Shown: piece by piece, positions 1 through 11,044 of the stretch
Numbering within the stretch: the stretch's first letter is position 1
Layout of the letters: every line of letters starts with the position of its first letter
Position numbers and translations under genes: made by a program
DNA from: Paralithodes platypus
Taxonomy: Eukaryota > Arthropoda > Malacostraca > Decapoda > Lithodidae
Reading direction: 5' to 3'
Assembly: GCA_032716605.1 (NCBI GenBank)
Contig: CM064502.1
Span: 33,052,910-33,116,909 of the forward strand
Length of the DNA: 64,000 nt
Notes under the pieces: model-generated
The model's database searches: none
Seen by the model: the letters and a program-made list of their open reading frames with translations, nothing else
What the model was told of the DNA's origin: nothing

Positions 1-783
1 GAGGCAGAACTGCCTGTAGCGGGTGCCTCCCCCAGAGTTGAAAGATTGACAGGGCCAAAATTAAGGGACGTTCGAGCCAAAATGCCTAGACACACAGAGT
101 TTGAAGCAATTAAAGTCATAGGAGGAGGGAAAGACTGATTCTGGGAGAGAGTTCCAGAGCTCAGGTGTTGAATAGAAGAAAGACTGAGAGCTCTGAGGAA
201 CACTGATTATTGTAGTAGCGATAGAATAGAGAGTAAGTGCAACATTGCGGCAAAGAGAGAGAGAGAGATTGCAGAGAGTTGGTGAGTGAAAGGGAGTTAA
301 TGATATGAAAGGCCTTCCTTTCTACTTTGTCTAGGAGTGTGGTGTGAGAGGATCCTCCCCACACATGTGAACAATACTCAATACAAGGACGCACTGTGCC
401 CCTGTTCAGTCGTCTGCAGTCGTCTGTGTATGAATGGATAGGACTGGAGGTACAGTTCAGAAGATAATTTACGAAAATTAGAAAGATAATGGGAGATAGG
501 ACAGAGCCCTGAGGGACACCGGAGTTGATAGGATGAGGAAGTGAGCAATGGCCATCCACAACCCCAGCTATGGAATGGTCGGAAAGGAAATTAGAGACAA
601 AGGCACAGATGGAGGGATAGAAACCGAATGAGGATAGTTTAGAAATTAAAATTTTGTGCCAGACTCTATCGAAGGCCTTCGATATGTCTAGTGCAATAGA
701 AAAGGTCTCACCGAAGTCCCGAAAGGAGGATGACCAAGAGTTAGTAAGATATGAAGGAAGATCACCAGTAGGGCAACCCTTAA

Positions 784-1110
784 GGGGAGGTATTTAGTTT
801 GTTCCCTACGTTTTCATCAAGCTTAAAATTACACCCCCTAGACCCCCTTTCAAGTTAAATTTGTACATTTTTCGGTAGAAAAATTTCCCGGCCAGAGGCC
901 GGTTGCTCTTATATTACAGGCTCGCTATCCCTCGCCAGGAAAAAATCGACACCTTAATGGCACGAAAGGTCTTAAAATTGACATAAATGGGGCAACATGT
1001 CTTAAAATGTCAAAACTACTAGGGCGAACATCTTAAAATCTCAAAAGCAATGGGGCTACATATGAGGGAGAAAGGGGTCCAGAAAAAATCCCTCAAGTGG
1101 AAATTTCCCC
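784..1110. mobile_element. TTAA element E1 (MITE-like)
   Basis: A 327-bp non-coding block flanked by TTAA at 780-783 and 1111-1114. It begins GGGGAGGTATTT and ends AAATTTCCCC, so the termini are short inverted repeats. It holds about three loose 30-bp repeats built on CTTAAAAT between 971 and 1065. It interrupts LINE-A copy 1 at the sequence CCCTTAAGG that is intact at 31550-31556. TTAA duplication is the signature of piggyBac-type transposition. No transposase is present, so mobilisation in trans is inferred. Confidence 0.55.
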
Positions 1111-1114
1111 TTAA

Positions 1115-1726
1115 CCTCTGGGCTGCGCATAGGGTGTAGTATACACCATTCGCCTGTGCGGAGGTATTTACACTGTTTCCTCACTAAAATTGTTATTTTA
1201 CCATAAATATTATTTATACTTATCCATATGCGCCTATTTTACATTTAATATGAAAATAGTAACATGTTACAACAATAAAACAGGTGGGAAAAGGGTTTGG
1301 ATGGCGAGAAACGTGAAATAAAGTAGAGCGGTTCAGTAATGAAGTTGGAGGAGAGAGAAACCACATCCTCCCTCCACCAGCTCTGTTGAGAGACTGGGGG
1401 TAATGCAGGCTACAAGTCTCTCTGCCTCCTCTACCTCCACCCTCCCTCACCACCTTCAAGCTGGGTGGCGAGTCTTGGCGCCTTAAATAAACCGATAATT
1501 ACTGGAATAAGAGAAAAATAGGTGATAATTGAAGGAGGGGGGGGGGGGAGGAGGGGATGTGGAGGAGTGATATGTGGCATGGCCGAGGTGCAAAAAAAAA
1601 AAAAAAAAAAAAGAAGTTTCAAGTGCTACTGGGCTGTTTTAAATATGTTTTTTAGGCCTAGGATCTTAAGAGTCTCCCCGCAGTCGCCCAGTAAAACCTC
1701 TTAAGAGTCTCCCCGAAGTTCCCGAG
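1115..1726. mobile_element. TTAA element E2, copy 1
   Basis: A 612-bp block between TTAA at 1111-1114 and 1727-1730, abutting E1 and sharing its TTAA. It is related to the element at 25339-26597: both carry the block cttatccatatgcgcc, a poly-G stretch (about 1537-1548), a poly-A run (about 1592-1612) and paired cttaagagt repeats near the right end. Right of 1730 the LINE-A sequence resumes with ggaagccata. The short reading frames inside are low complexity and not genes. Confidence 0.6.
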
Positions 1727-3035
1727 TTAAGGAAGCCATATTGGCTATCTGAGTGTATATTATGAGAAGAGGAATGCTTAAGAAATTTGGAAGCAAGAAC
1801 AGTTTCAAAAACTTTATAGAGATACAAGAGATGAGAGCAATTAGACGATAGTTGGAGGGTTGAGAGCGGTCACCCATATTTGGGACAGGTTGAATGAGAG
1901 CAAACTTCCAGAAATAAGGGAAGACGTTAGAAGAGAGACAAACGAAAGAGTTTGCCTAGGCAGGGAGTCAGCACAGTTTTGTAGTACAACAGGAAGAACA
2001 CCGTAGGTATTCCATGGGAAATCAAAGAAGTACTGCCGAAGAGCCTCCCAGTCATCAGCGCCAAAGTGCCACAAGCTCCGCCAGTTGGGAGGATTGGGTG
2101 GCCATACCGGAGAGATAGGACAGGTGACAGATATTAGTTTATAGTCAGAGGAGCCCAAAGGAGACAACAGATTTACAGTATAGTATAAGCAGAAGGGTTA
2201 GAGGTTAGAAATAAGTCAAGAATGTTGGGCCAGTTTCCGAAGCGATCCGGGATACGGGTTGATTGCTTGACTAACTGTTCTAGGTCTTTTAGGTCGTTAT
2301 AGGTCATTTAGATAGAAAAGATGTAGGCTTGTTCACCAGGTTGGTCAATGGAAACAGAGGAGAACCATTGGCGGTGGTGAATGTTGAAATCTCCTAATAT
2401 GGAGATTTCTGCTAAAGGAGAGATGGATAGAATGTGTTCCACTTTTGAAGTTAGAGAATCGAGGAATTTTGGATAGTCAGTAGAATTAGGGGAGAGATAA
2501 ACAGCGCAGAAATATTTAATTTGAGAGTGACAAAAAAGCTTTAGCCAGAGAGTTGAGATTTCAGAAGAATCTAAGTTGGGAACACGAGAGAAAGCAAGAT
2601 TGTTGCCTACATAGACACAATATCAACCTTTTGCTTGAAACTGAGGATAGAGATAGTAGGAGGATACAGAGAAAGGTTTGCTGTCAGTAGACCCAGAACA
2701 CTGCTTTTCGGTGAGAAAAGAAGATCAGGGTTGGCTGAGGAGAGGTGGTGTTCCACAGAGTGGAAGTTAGAGGAAAGGCCAAGAATGTTGGAAAAGTTAA
2801 TAGTGAGAGTAAAAGGAAGTGGGCCAGAGCATTTTGGCGAGTCGTTTCCAGGGGTCATATAAATGGGGGCGTTTCTAGTTCCCAGAAGGTGTTATGAAGG
2901 GCAGGCTGGACCCAGGGGTTACAGAAAGGATCAGCTAGGTAGACCAGATGGTAAAGCAGGAGTTCCAGCTGTCCTTATCAACCACATAACACTCCCTGGG
3001 AGTTACGCCCTGTTCAGCTGATGCCTACAGCTTCC

Positions 3036-3949
3036 TCCTAACAATTTTGGAGGTGGGATTCCCAGTACTAACCTCCAGCGGCTATCTGCGCCACAAAATG
3101 ACGGGCGGTGGGGTCGCCACATTCCTAGCGAACAATGCTAGAGACCTTTACTTCAATCTAGCAGCATTTATTTGCACTAGCATTTTGTATTTAAGCTCTA
3201 TTATAGAGATCATATTTCTTATTGCTTGGTATATACTGTATAAGAATCTATTTAATTACGTAAACGAAATCGACAGAAATGTTTCGGGTTTAGACTCCCG
3301 CTCGAGTCTTGACTCGACTCGGGAAAAATCGATAATAGTGGCATATTAGTATATCGGCAGTAAACAAAACATCACGCATATCGGTTTGGCCAAGATTACT
3401 CGGTTTATATAGGTTTATTATGAAATATAATTTAATATTATGGTCAGTAGGCTACCTACTGTTATGTAATTAAGAGATATTTAGTAATGATAAGTAGATT
3501 ATCGTATATCAGCGATTTCGGTCACTCAGAATCTTGGCGCTTCAAATCGAAACACTTTGAAAGTCATAAACAACAACTGTACTTTATCTATTTATATCTC
3601 CAATGACCTGTCCGGGAATTGGCGAGGTTTCTATAATGGCAGGCCAGTTAAGGGGGTGATTACTGTATTTACATTTAATTCAATTGATTTCTAAAGTCTC
3701 CAATACGGTCATCGCGTATCCATGCATTTAGGTACACCCTTCCTGATTTATGTGAATCAAGTATCCTAGCGTGAGAGGGTTAAATATAGAATTTTTTCAG
3801 TTTGTTGATATATATTTATTTTGATTTAGCTAGTACAGTACCAGATACTGTAATGTTTTCCAGCTTTAGAATAACCATTTCGACTTAAAACAGACAGAAT
3901 TCAGCTGGCAGTAGAGGTTTAACATGTATCTTAATTATTATTGTAACAG
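3036..3949. other. no gene recognised; upstream of the first visible exon
   Basis: AT-rich single-copy-looking sequence between the 5' end of LINE-A copy 1 and the acceptor of exon A. A 100-codon open frame at 3047-3349 has a hydrophobic middle but no recognisable domain and no start context, so I do not call it. The T-rich tract before 3949 serves as the exon A acceptor. Confidence 0.6.
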
Positions 3950-4708
3950 GACAACCCTGAGGACTGCAGTGTGTGCTTCACCATGTATGATGAGAGTGAG
4001 CGACGGCCACGCAATCTACCTTGTGGCCACAACTTCTGCTCCCTGTGCATCGATGATATACTACGGGCTGGCCAGGTGTCCTGCCCCACCTGTCGTGTTA
4101 TTCACCAAGCCACTAACATCTCAAGCTTCCCTATTGCCTATGGTATTGAAGTCTTTATTAAGAAGATGGAAGCCCTCAAACAAACACAAATACCAACACT
4201 ACCATCAAAATCAATAACAGACACTGCTTCATCAGGAAATAATTCTACAGTGTCAGCAGCCACAGGAGTGAACAGCAAGGAACAGACTACAGGAGTGAGC
4301 AGGAAGGTACGATCTGTGTTGAAGGAACAGATGAACAGTGTTGAAGGACTGTTGACTGGCTGCCAGCAGTATCGGTCACAGTTGGACCAGTACAGTAATG
4401 AACTGGACCGCAGTAAGGACGATCACCTCCAACTACTGGACAAACTATATGTCCTGGAGGAGCAGCACAAGGCAGCAGTACAACTATTGCAGCAAGAGGA
4501 GGCCAGAGTTGTGGCCATGAAGAAGGAAGGAGAGGAAGAAGAGCAACAACTGAAGGCTGCTCTCAAATTCCTGCAAGATGTTAACACAGCACAAGAAGTG
4601 ATTCCAGCCATAGACCATGCTGATTACTGTAGTGTGCAGGCTGACGAATGGAAAAACAAAATTAGGGAGCAATTCCCTGATGAACATATTCTAACTACCA
4701 GTCTGAAG
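3950..4708 (+). CDS. exon A: C3HC4 RING finger plus coiled coil
   Basis: The acceptor ttgtaacag ends at 3949 and the donor gtaagt begins at 4709. The 253 codons are open throughout. Cys and His ligands fall at residues 6, 9, 25, 27, 30, 33, 45 and 48 (C-x2-C, C-x-H-x2-C-x2-C, C-x2-C), a classical C3HC4 RING of the TRIM type that would bind two zinc ions and an E2 enzyme. Residues about 85-115 are Ser/Thr/Gly-rich and probably flexible. Residues about 118-218 are rich in Leu, Gln and Glu with heptad spacing, hence a long coiled coil for oligomerisation. No B-box lies between them. The in-frame codon just upstream (3944-3946) is a stop, so the RING must be joined to an upstream exon; starting at the internal Met would remove two zinc ligands. 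It is the best-supported host coding sequence in the window. Confidence 0.88.
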
Positions 4709-4774
4709 GTAAGTGGTCATCTTGGTTTATTACATAATGACAAATTTTGAATCAAAACTCTTCACTGGATCCAT

Positions 4775-7405
4775 TATCTATCTATCTATTGCCTGACGCT
4801 GTGATCCCCGAAGGGGAGGCCATGAACAAACCGCCCCATGCACCTCTGTCCTCAGTCAGTCGACGCCCCTCCTCCCAACCAGCACCGCCTCCTTCATATA
4901 CTTCCTCACTCCATCCTTCCACCTCTCCTTCGGTGCACCTCTCCCTCTCTGTCCTTCCACCTCGCTCTCGTACACCCTCTTAGTCAATCTCTCACTTTCC
5001 ATACGTTCCATATGGCCGAACCATCTCAAGTTGTTCCTTTTTACACTTTCCAGCACATCTACCTCCACACCACAACTCCTTCTTACTTACTCATTCGTCT
5101 GTCTATCCCTCCATGTAACTCCGCACACACTTCTCAAGCAACTAATTTCCACCGCTCTCACTCTTGGTCTGAGTCTCTTCCCGAACGTCCATGCTTCGCT
5201 TCCGTAAGTTAATGTCGGGATTACCACACTGTCATGCAAGGACTTCTTCACTTCCATACTGACCACCCTATTTCTTGTTACTGCTTTCAACGTTCCTACA
5301 ACCCTCTTCCCCCGTTGCACCCTCTCCCGCACCTCCTCATCCACAGTCCCATCTTTACTCAACACACTGCCCAGATACTTAAAAGAGCTGACGATCTCCA
5401 TAGCCTGACCGTACAACTTCACCTCACACTCTGTGACTTCACCCCTTTCAAAGACCATAACCTTGCTCTTCCCCGCATTTACCATCAAATTCCGTTTTTC
5501 CCACACTGTTCCAAACTCATTTACCAAACCCTGCAGCTCCCATTCATTATCGCTCATCAGAACTGTAATATCCGCAAACAGCAGTATAGGCAGCTTCCAC
5601 TCATTTCCTTCCCTTTTCAGCGATACACCAACATCCACTGCTCTTCTAAGTATTTCTTTCATGACTCCATCCATATACAGTATATAGTAAACAACTACGG
5701 GGACATCACACACCCCTGTTTCAACTCAACACTCAGGTCAAAGAACTCGCTCTGCTCGTTCTCCACACGTACTGCCGCTTTTGCACCCTCATACATGCTC
5801 TTCACTGCTTTCAGCAACTTGCCATCTACTCCGTATATTCTAAGTACTTTCCACATGCTTTCTCTATCCACTCTGTCATAGGCCTTCTCCAAGTCCATAA
5901 AGGCAACATACACCTTTTGTTGCTTCTCCAGATATTTCTCCACAACACAATTCAGGGTAAAAATATGATCTACACATCCTCTTCCCTTCCTAAAACCTCC
6001 CTGCTCGTCGCCTATCCATTTCTCCATTCTCACTCTCACTCTCGCACTCACTACCCTACTGTACACCTTCCCTACTACGCTTGAAAGACATATTCCTCGG
6101 TGGTTAGCACACACTCCTCTTTCCCCTTTGCCCTTATATAGGGGGACTATTATGCCAGTCTTCCAGTCATCGGGTGCATTCCCCTTCTCCCATGCTAGTT
6201 TGCACATTGTCCATACCCATTCGATCACTATCTCCCCACCATACCTCAACATTTCCCCACACACTCCATCTGTTCCTTGTGCTTCCCCCAACTTCACTCT
6301 TTTCATGGCTTCCCACACTTCTGACCTCCTGATCCCCACCTCCTCCTCCACTACTTCTTCTCTTCTCCCTCCCATACCATATCCAACTATGTTTGCTGGC
6401 TCTTCATTCCTTACATTTAGCAACTCGTTGAAGTACTCCCTCTATCTTTCGACTCTCTCTTGCTTCTCGGCTAGCATTCTCCCATTCTTATCTTTCACAC
6501 CCTTACTGTTTCCCTTGCTACCTCCCTAACTTTTTTTACTTCTTTCCAGACTAGTTTCTTACACTCCCTCCATTTTACACTCAAATTCCTTCCAAATTCC
6601 TCATCTACTCTTCTCTTACTTTCCTTCACTACTCTCTTCACCACTCTCTTTTTCTCTATGTACCTCACTCGTTTCTGCCTCTCCAAATCTTCATTCCCTC
6701 TACTACCCAACATAGCTCTATAAGCTTTCTTCTTTTCTTCCACAGCTATTTTTACCTCTTCTGTCCACCATGCTGTACCTTTCACTCCCCTCCCTCTTCT
6801 CCTCACTCCACACACCTCCTCACATGCTGCACAGATCTCTCCCATAACCCATTCGTAGCGGGGCGGACATAAGTCCGCCTCCAATTTGCAGCAAGTTAGG
6901 AGCATTATTAAGGCTTTTAAAGGGTTAAAATCGAGTGCAAATGGCCGGGAGCGCAGCGGGCCACACGTCCGACTCTCAGGGCCTACCGCCGCCCACTGAC
7001 TCTCTTGTTCTCGAGAGGCCGGCAGTGTAGCCAGTAGTGAGCGTAGCAGGAAAAAATATGCCGCTATACGCTAAACTCCCATGTTAGTGGTACTACTGCA
7101 TGAGAACGACGAGTGCTACATAGCTCGTTCTGGTCTCATTTTGAAGCTTTTAGCGCCTAGTTTTTTGCTGAATACATTTCTTTTCATGCAGATACTTGAT
7201 TTATCATTCAGGAGGGCCTGAATATGCCCAAAATAGCCCAAAACCCCCCGCTCGACAAGGGTTAAACACCTTGCTTATCTCCTCCACTTCCTCCATATCT
7301 TTCAGGTCGAACCTACCGTGTCATCTTTCTTCTGCTCTCCTGTACTCTTCCCTGATTTCCTCCTCCTGTAGCCTCTCCACCCTCTTCACCATTATCAAGT
7401 ACAGT
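4775..7405 (-). mobile_element. LINE-B copy 1, RTE-like non-LTR retrotransposon, broken
   Basis: Reading leftwards from about 7400, frames at 6905-6495, 6423-5695, 5713-5087 and 5068-4856 give the linker, the RT (including a KAYDRVDRESMW block, KQGCVMSP and a degraded FADD) and the C-terminal segment TLTYGSEAWTF...RWFGHMERM that is typical of RTE-like elements. The 3' end at 4775-4790 is a short (CTAT)n tail, also usual for this group. Multiple frameshifts separate the pieces. The 3' end lies only about 65 bp beyond the exon A donor. A 414-bp MITE (6848-7261) interrupts the element. 7265-7405 continues the 5' part. Confidence 0.8.
6848..7261. mobile_element. TTAA MITE-2, copy 1
   Basis: The right end reads CTCGACAAGGG next to TTAA (7262-7265). 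The left end CCCATTCGTAGCGGGG follows ATAA (6844-6847), a probable one-base decay of TTAA. The ends are inverted repeats of the form CCCTTGTCGAGCGGG. The interior aligns with the copy at 19078-19487, sharing aaatcgagtg and acgtccgac. Non-coding. It lies in LINE-B, as does copy 2 at another site. Confidence 0.65.
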
Positions 7406-7945
7406 ATATAAGGGTGGAGAGGTACAGACATGGTCATATTCTGATATATTATCAACCCTCAAACTCATAAAGCAAACCTTTGTAATACAAATTTAATGTT
7501 CGATATTGAATCAAATGGACGTGTCACCACTTATGCTTTTGACTTTATGTACAATCGCGCTAAGAAGTGATGAACCGATTTCCAGTACCCTTCCCTCAGA
7601 AAGTGCTATCTAGCAACTCTTTAGGCTTCTTCATATACCATTATTACACACCGAGAACTATAAAATGGGAAATATTACCAACAATACAATATACCTGTAT
7701 AGGTATTGTTGCTATTTATTTTCCTCATTACATCAGGAAAACCAAATAATATGAAAGTCGAGACTAAGCCGAACAAAAGAATGTGAAACTAACGTCTATC
7801 GCTCACTAAATCGAGGATTAATATGTGGAGGCTATCTCTTAATGCTTGTATTACTTTTTTAAACAAACAACACTGGGAGAAAAATGTCTCATATAATAAT
7901 ATATACAATTAAAAGTAATATTCAAATCAGTAGTGGCAATATATT
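7406..7945. other. no gene or repeat recognised
   Basis: About 540 bp of AT-rich sequence between LINE-B and the left break of the BEL/Pao array. I see no long terminal repeat of the BEL element here. The short open frames lack any recognisable feature. Confidence 0.5.
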
Positions 7946-8176
7946 ACGCATGCCAGTTCATCTCTTTGGGGCAACATCTTCTCCAAGCTGTGCAAACTTT
8001 GCGCTTAAAAGAACTGTTCAGGACTTTGGAAACCGGTACACATGTGAGGCTCAACACTCTGTCATGAATAATTTCTATGTGGATGATTGCATCAAATCGG
8101 CTGAATGTGAAGAAGAACTGGTAGAAGTAGCTCATGATGTTAGGTCTCTTTGTGGTCATGGTGGTTTCAGGTTGTC
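7946..8176 (+). pseudogene. BEL/Pao RT fragment, unit 1
   Basis: The frame encodes the RT palm piece with GATSSPSCANFAL and the catalytic YVDD (NNFYVDDCIK), matching 10691-10918 and 13681-13918. It is truncated abruptly on the left at about 7946 and breaks on the right where the inverted segment begins. It is a remnant with no intact product. Confidence 0.8.
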
Positions 8177-8302
8177 TTGTGGAACCATCTCTGCATGTCC
8201 TTTCTGTATTAGATCCGAAACAAAGGCACAATAATCTGTATAAAGCTTCTGATCTTTACTCAATTTTGTCCTTAGTGATTCCAATCTCTTCAAAGCTTGC
8301 AT
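8177..8302 (-). pseudogene. inverted BEL RT N-terminal fragment, unit 1
   Basis: On the minus strand this 126-bp piece matches about 10230-10355 of the + strand RT (the segment around LRTKLNKDQKLYTDY). It sits between the palm fragment and gag. The left junction has local similarity: ggtttcaggttgtc reads alike in direct sequence and in the inverted partner, suggesting a microhomology-associated inversion. The same arrangement is seen at 10919-11044, so it predates the duplication. Confidence 0.75.
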
Positions 8303-9940
8303 GGACTCCTCACATTACCGATCACAGACACAGGAAGAGGAAAGTAGGCAGCCCATTCATTACTCTGACGCTACACATTACCCTAATGCTACACATCAAC
8401 AAACACAGTTAAAAGTTAATGGACACTCTTATTTCATACAATCTGAAGGGTTTAATGCCTAAAGCAGAGATAAATAAGTTCGATGGAGATGTCACCAATT
8501 ATCACTCTTTTGTTAGATCCTTTGACAGCATTATAAATGATAAACTCACTGATAAGGAAGAGAAACTGTATTGCTTAGAACAGTATACATTAGGAAAACC
8601 AAAGGAAATAGTTAGAAGCTGTCTTCACATGGCAGCAGGCACTGGCTACGATGAGGCTAGACAACAGCTACACAAGCGGTATGGTGATGAAGAAAAAATT
8701 GTTACTGCATATGTCAACAAGGTTTTGAATTTCCCTATCATTCGAGCAAATTACATTGATTTGTTAGATCCAGTTATCAGTGCTTCTAATTAGTTGTAGG
8801 AATGCATTGAGTGGGATGTCAAGAGGTATAAGGGAATTAGAGCATCCTAATACATTGAGAGTAATTTTAATGAAGTTGCCATATTCCATGCAAGACAGAT
8901 TTAGACGACTTGTTGATAATGTTACAGAGCTGCAATTCAGGACAGTCACTTACAGCGATTTGGTAAGTTTTATTGAGAAGGAGAGTCGCGTCTCGTCAAA
9001 TCCCCTTTTTGGATGTCATCTTCTAGGAGCTCGTAAGGACAATAAATTGATGAAAACAGAAGATGGTGTGAAGGTGGCTAAAAGGATTCAAGTAGGAGCC
9101 AAGATAAATTGCAGCACACAGATAACAGAAACTGTACCAAAGAAATCACAGGTAAAGTGCCTGTTTTGTAGCAAGTCTCACTACCTGGATGTCTGTGATC
9201 GTTTGGGCAAAAAGACGGAGGAAGAATAAAAGGCTTTCATTGTGAAGAAAGGTCTATGTTACGGATGTTTTTGCCATGGATATATATCCAAGAACTGTTA
9301 GCGCAAGAGAACCTGTCACACCTGTAATGGCTTGCACCCGACTGTACTACATCGATCAAAGGAATAAAAAATATCCGATGAAGTAGAAAATAAAAATAAA
9401 GAGGGCCCAGACAACGAGAAGAAAGAATCACCCGCACAGGAGGTGAAGGTAAACACTAAAAGGATCGATGACCTTCATCATGGTACACCTAAAACAAGAA
9501 TGTCAATAGTTCCAGTTAAGGTGCGTGTTGGGACAGGGCAGCAGATCTCTACCTATGCCTTTATGGACAATGGAAGTACAGCTTCATTCTGCACCAGGAA
9601 TCTTCTAGAGAACCTTTCTGTAACAGATGCAACTCCAACACAATTGTCTGTCTCCACTGTACATACAGAGGGAGTCAAAATGAATAGCTTCTTGATTACT
9701 GGCATGGAAATAAGTGACTTGGATGAAAACAACTTCATACGTTTACCACCTGTCTATACCTTAGAAAAGATCCCGGTATCCAAGGATGAGATGGTAACCA
9801 AGGAAGATTTGGAACAATGGCCACATCTTAGCAGTATTGATTTACCTACTCTTGAGGCTCAAGAGGTGGAAATAATGATTGGCAGTAATGTACCTCAAGC
9901 AGTGGAACCATGGGAACTTATCCACAGCCCTGAAGGATGA
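8303..9940 (+). pseudogene. BEL/Pao gag and protease, unit 2 (first gag copy)
   Basis: Gag runs from about 8303 or the Met at 8419, with the KFDGDVTNYHSFVRSF region typical of BEL/Pao gag, then CCHC-like zinc knuckles (CLFCSKSHYLDVC and following). A one-base insertion near 8771 shifts the frame, and TAA at about 9227 truncates the knuckle region. Protease is open at 9443-9940 with AFMDNGS, the aspartic protease active-site loop. It ends at a TGA within GEG-GPF that is also present in the second unit. Confidence 0.8.
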
Positions 9941-10918
9941 GGCCCATTTGCAGTTAAGACAAAGATTGGGTGGATAATTAATGGCCCTCTCAAAACCACA
10001 GCAGTTAACAATGTCAAGGTTAATCGAGTAAAAGTAGATAATGTCAGCATTGATCAGGTACTAGTTAAAATGTATAACCATGAATTTCAAGATCTTGCTT
10101 CTGCCAAAAAAGGCCTACCTACACAAGACAAGAAATGGATCAACAAAGTGGAAAACAGTTACAGATTAACTAAAGGTCATTATGAAATACCCATGCCATT
10201 TGAAGATGATGATCTTATGCTTCCGAACAACAAAATGCAAGCATTAAAGATATTGGAATCACTAAGGACAAAATTGAATAAAGATCAGAAGCTTTATACA
10301 GATTATTGTGCCTTTGTTTCGGATCTAATACAGAAAGGATATGCAGAGATGGTTCCAGAAGAAGACCTGAAACCCAAGGATGGCAAGGTTTGTTATCTTC
10401 CTCACCATGGTGTGTACCACCCTCAGAAGCCTGATAAGTTGAGGGTTGTATTTGATTGTGCTGCCAAATACCGAGGGAATTCTCTTAACGACCACTTACT
10501 CCAAGGCCCAGATCTAGCTAACCCGCTAATAGAGGTATTACTCAAGTTTAGACAAAGCTCATAATTATGCATTCATGGCTGATATTGATAGTATGTTTTA
10601 TCAAGTATGTGTTCCAACAGAAGATAGACATTATTTACGGTTCTGGTGGTGGCCTGATGGCAATTTTGATTGCCCCCCTGAGGAGTACCGCATGACAGTT
10701 CATCCCGTTGGGGCAACATCTTCTCCAAGCTGTGCGAACTTTGCGCTTCAAAGGAGTGTTCAGGATTTTGGAAACCGGTACACATGTGAGGCTCAACAAA
10801 CTGTCATGAATAATTTCTATGTGGATGATTGCATCAAATCGGCTGAATGTGAAGAAGAACTGGTAGAAGTAGCTCATGATGTTAGGTCTCTTTGTGGTCA
10901 TTGTGGTTTCAGGTTGTC
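9941..10918 (+). pseudogene. BEL/Pao RT, unit 2
   Basis: The frame 10070-10564 holds the RT N-terminal part (fingers, LRVVFDCAAKY). A 4-bp insertion at about 10563-10567, relative to 13550, shifts the frame. 10575-10916 continues with ADIDSMFYQV and FYVDDC. It stops where the inverted piece starts and no RNase H follows. It is nearly identical to 12952-13918. Confidence 0.8.
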
Positions 10919-11044
10919 TTGTGGAACCATCTCTGCATGTCCTTTCTGTATTAGATCCGAAACAATGGCACAATAATCTGTATAAAGCTTCTGATCTTTA
11001 CTCAATTTTGTCCTTAGTGATTCCAATCTCTTCAAAGCTTGCAT
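10919..11044 (-). pseudogene. inverted BEL RT N-terminal fragment, unit 2
   Basis: Same inverted 126-bp piece as 8177-8302. The minus-strand reading gives ESLRTKLSKDQKLYTDYC. Its presence at the same place in both units shows that the inversion was part of the block that was tandemly copied. Confidence 0.75.

Larger units (their letters stand above)
1..3035 (-). mobile_element. LINE-A copy 1, Jockey-like non-LTR retrotransposon, broken
   Basis: Read on the minus strand, 2860 down to 1841 encodes the endonuclease region and 560 down to 161 encodes reverse transcriptase pieces, including the GVPQGSVLSP block. The stretch 2862-3035 resembles the 5' UTR of the other LINE-A copies, and the window opens inside its 3' UTR. 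Compared with copy 2 (24041-28602), about 575 bp between the endonuclease and RT domains is deleted, so the reading jumps from FDFPWN to a segment of the RT N-terminus. Frameshifts and stops make it non-functional. The copy is interrupted at 780-1730 by two TTAA elements. Assignment to the Jockey superfamily rests on overall RT and endonuclease resemblance. The family name LINE-A is mine. Confidence 0.8.

Noticed and set aside
1431..1704. Phe/Pro- and Gly/Lys-rich frames
   Set aside because: They arise from the poly-G and poly-A runs of element E2.
3047..3349. 100-codon frame with hydrophobic centre
   Set aside because: No homology, no start context, and compositional bias of AT-rich DNA explains it.
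3924..4217. Overlapping frame on the RING exon
   Set aside because: Shadow frame; the RING ligands and coiled coil are in the other frame.
4423..4687. Minus-strand Ser/Cys-rich frames opposite exon A
   Set aside because: Antisense of the Gln/Glu-rich coiled coil.
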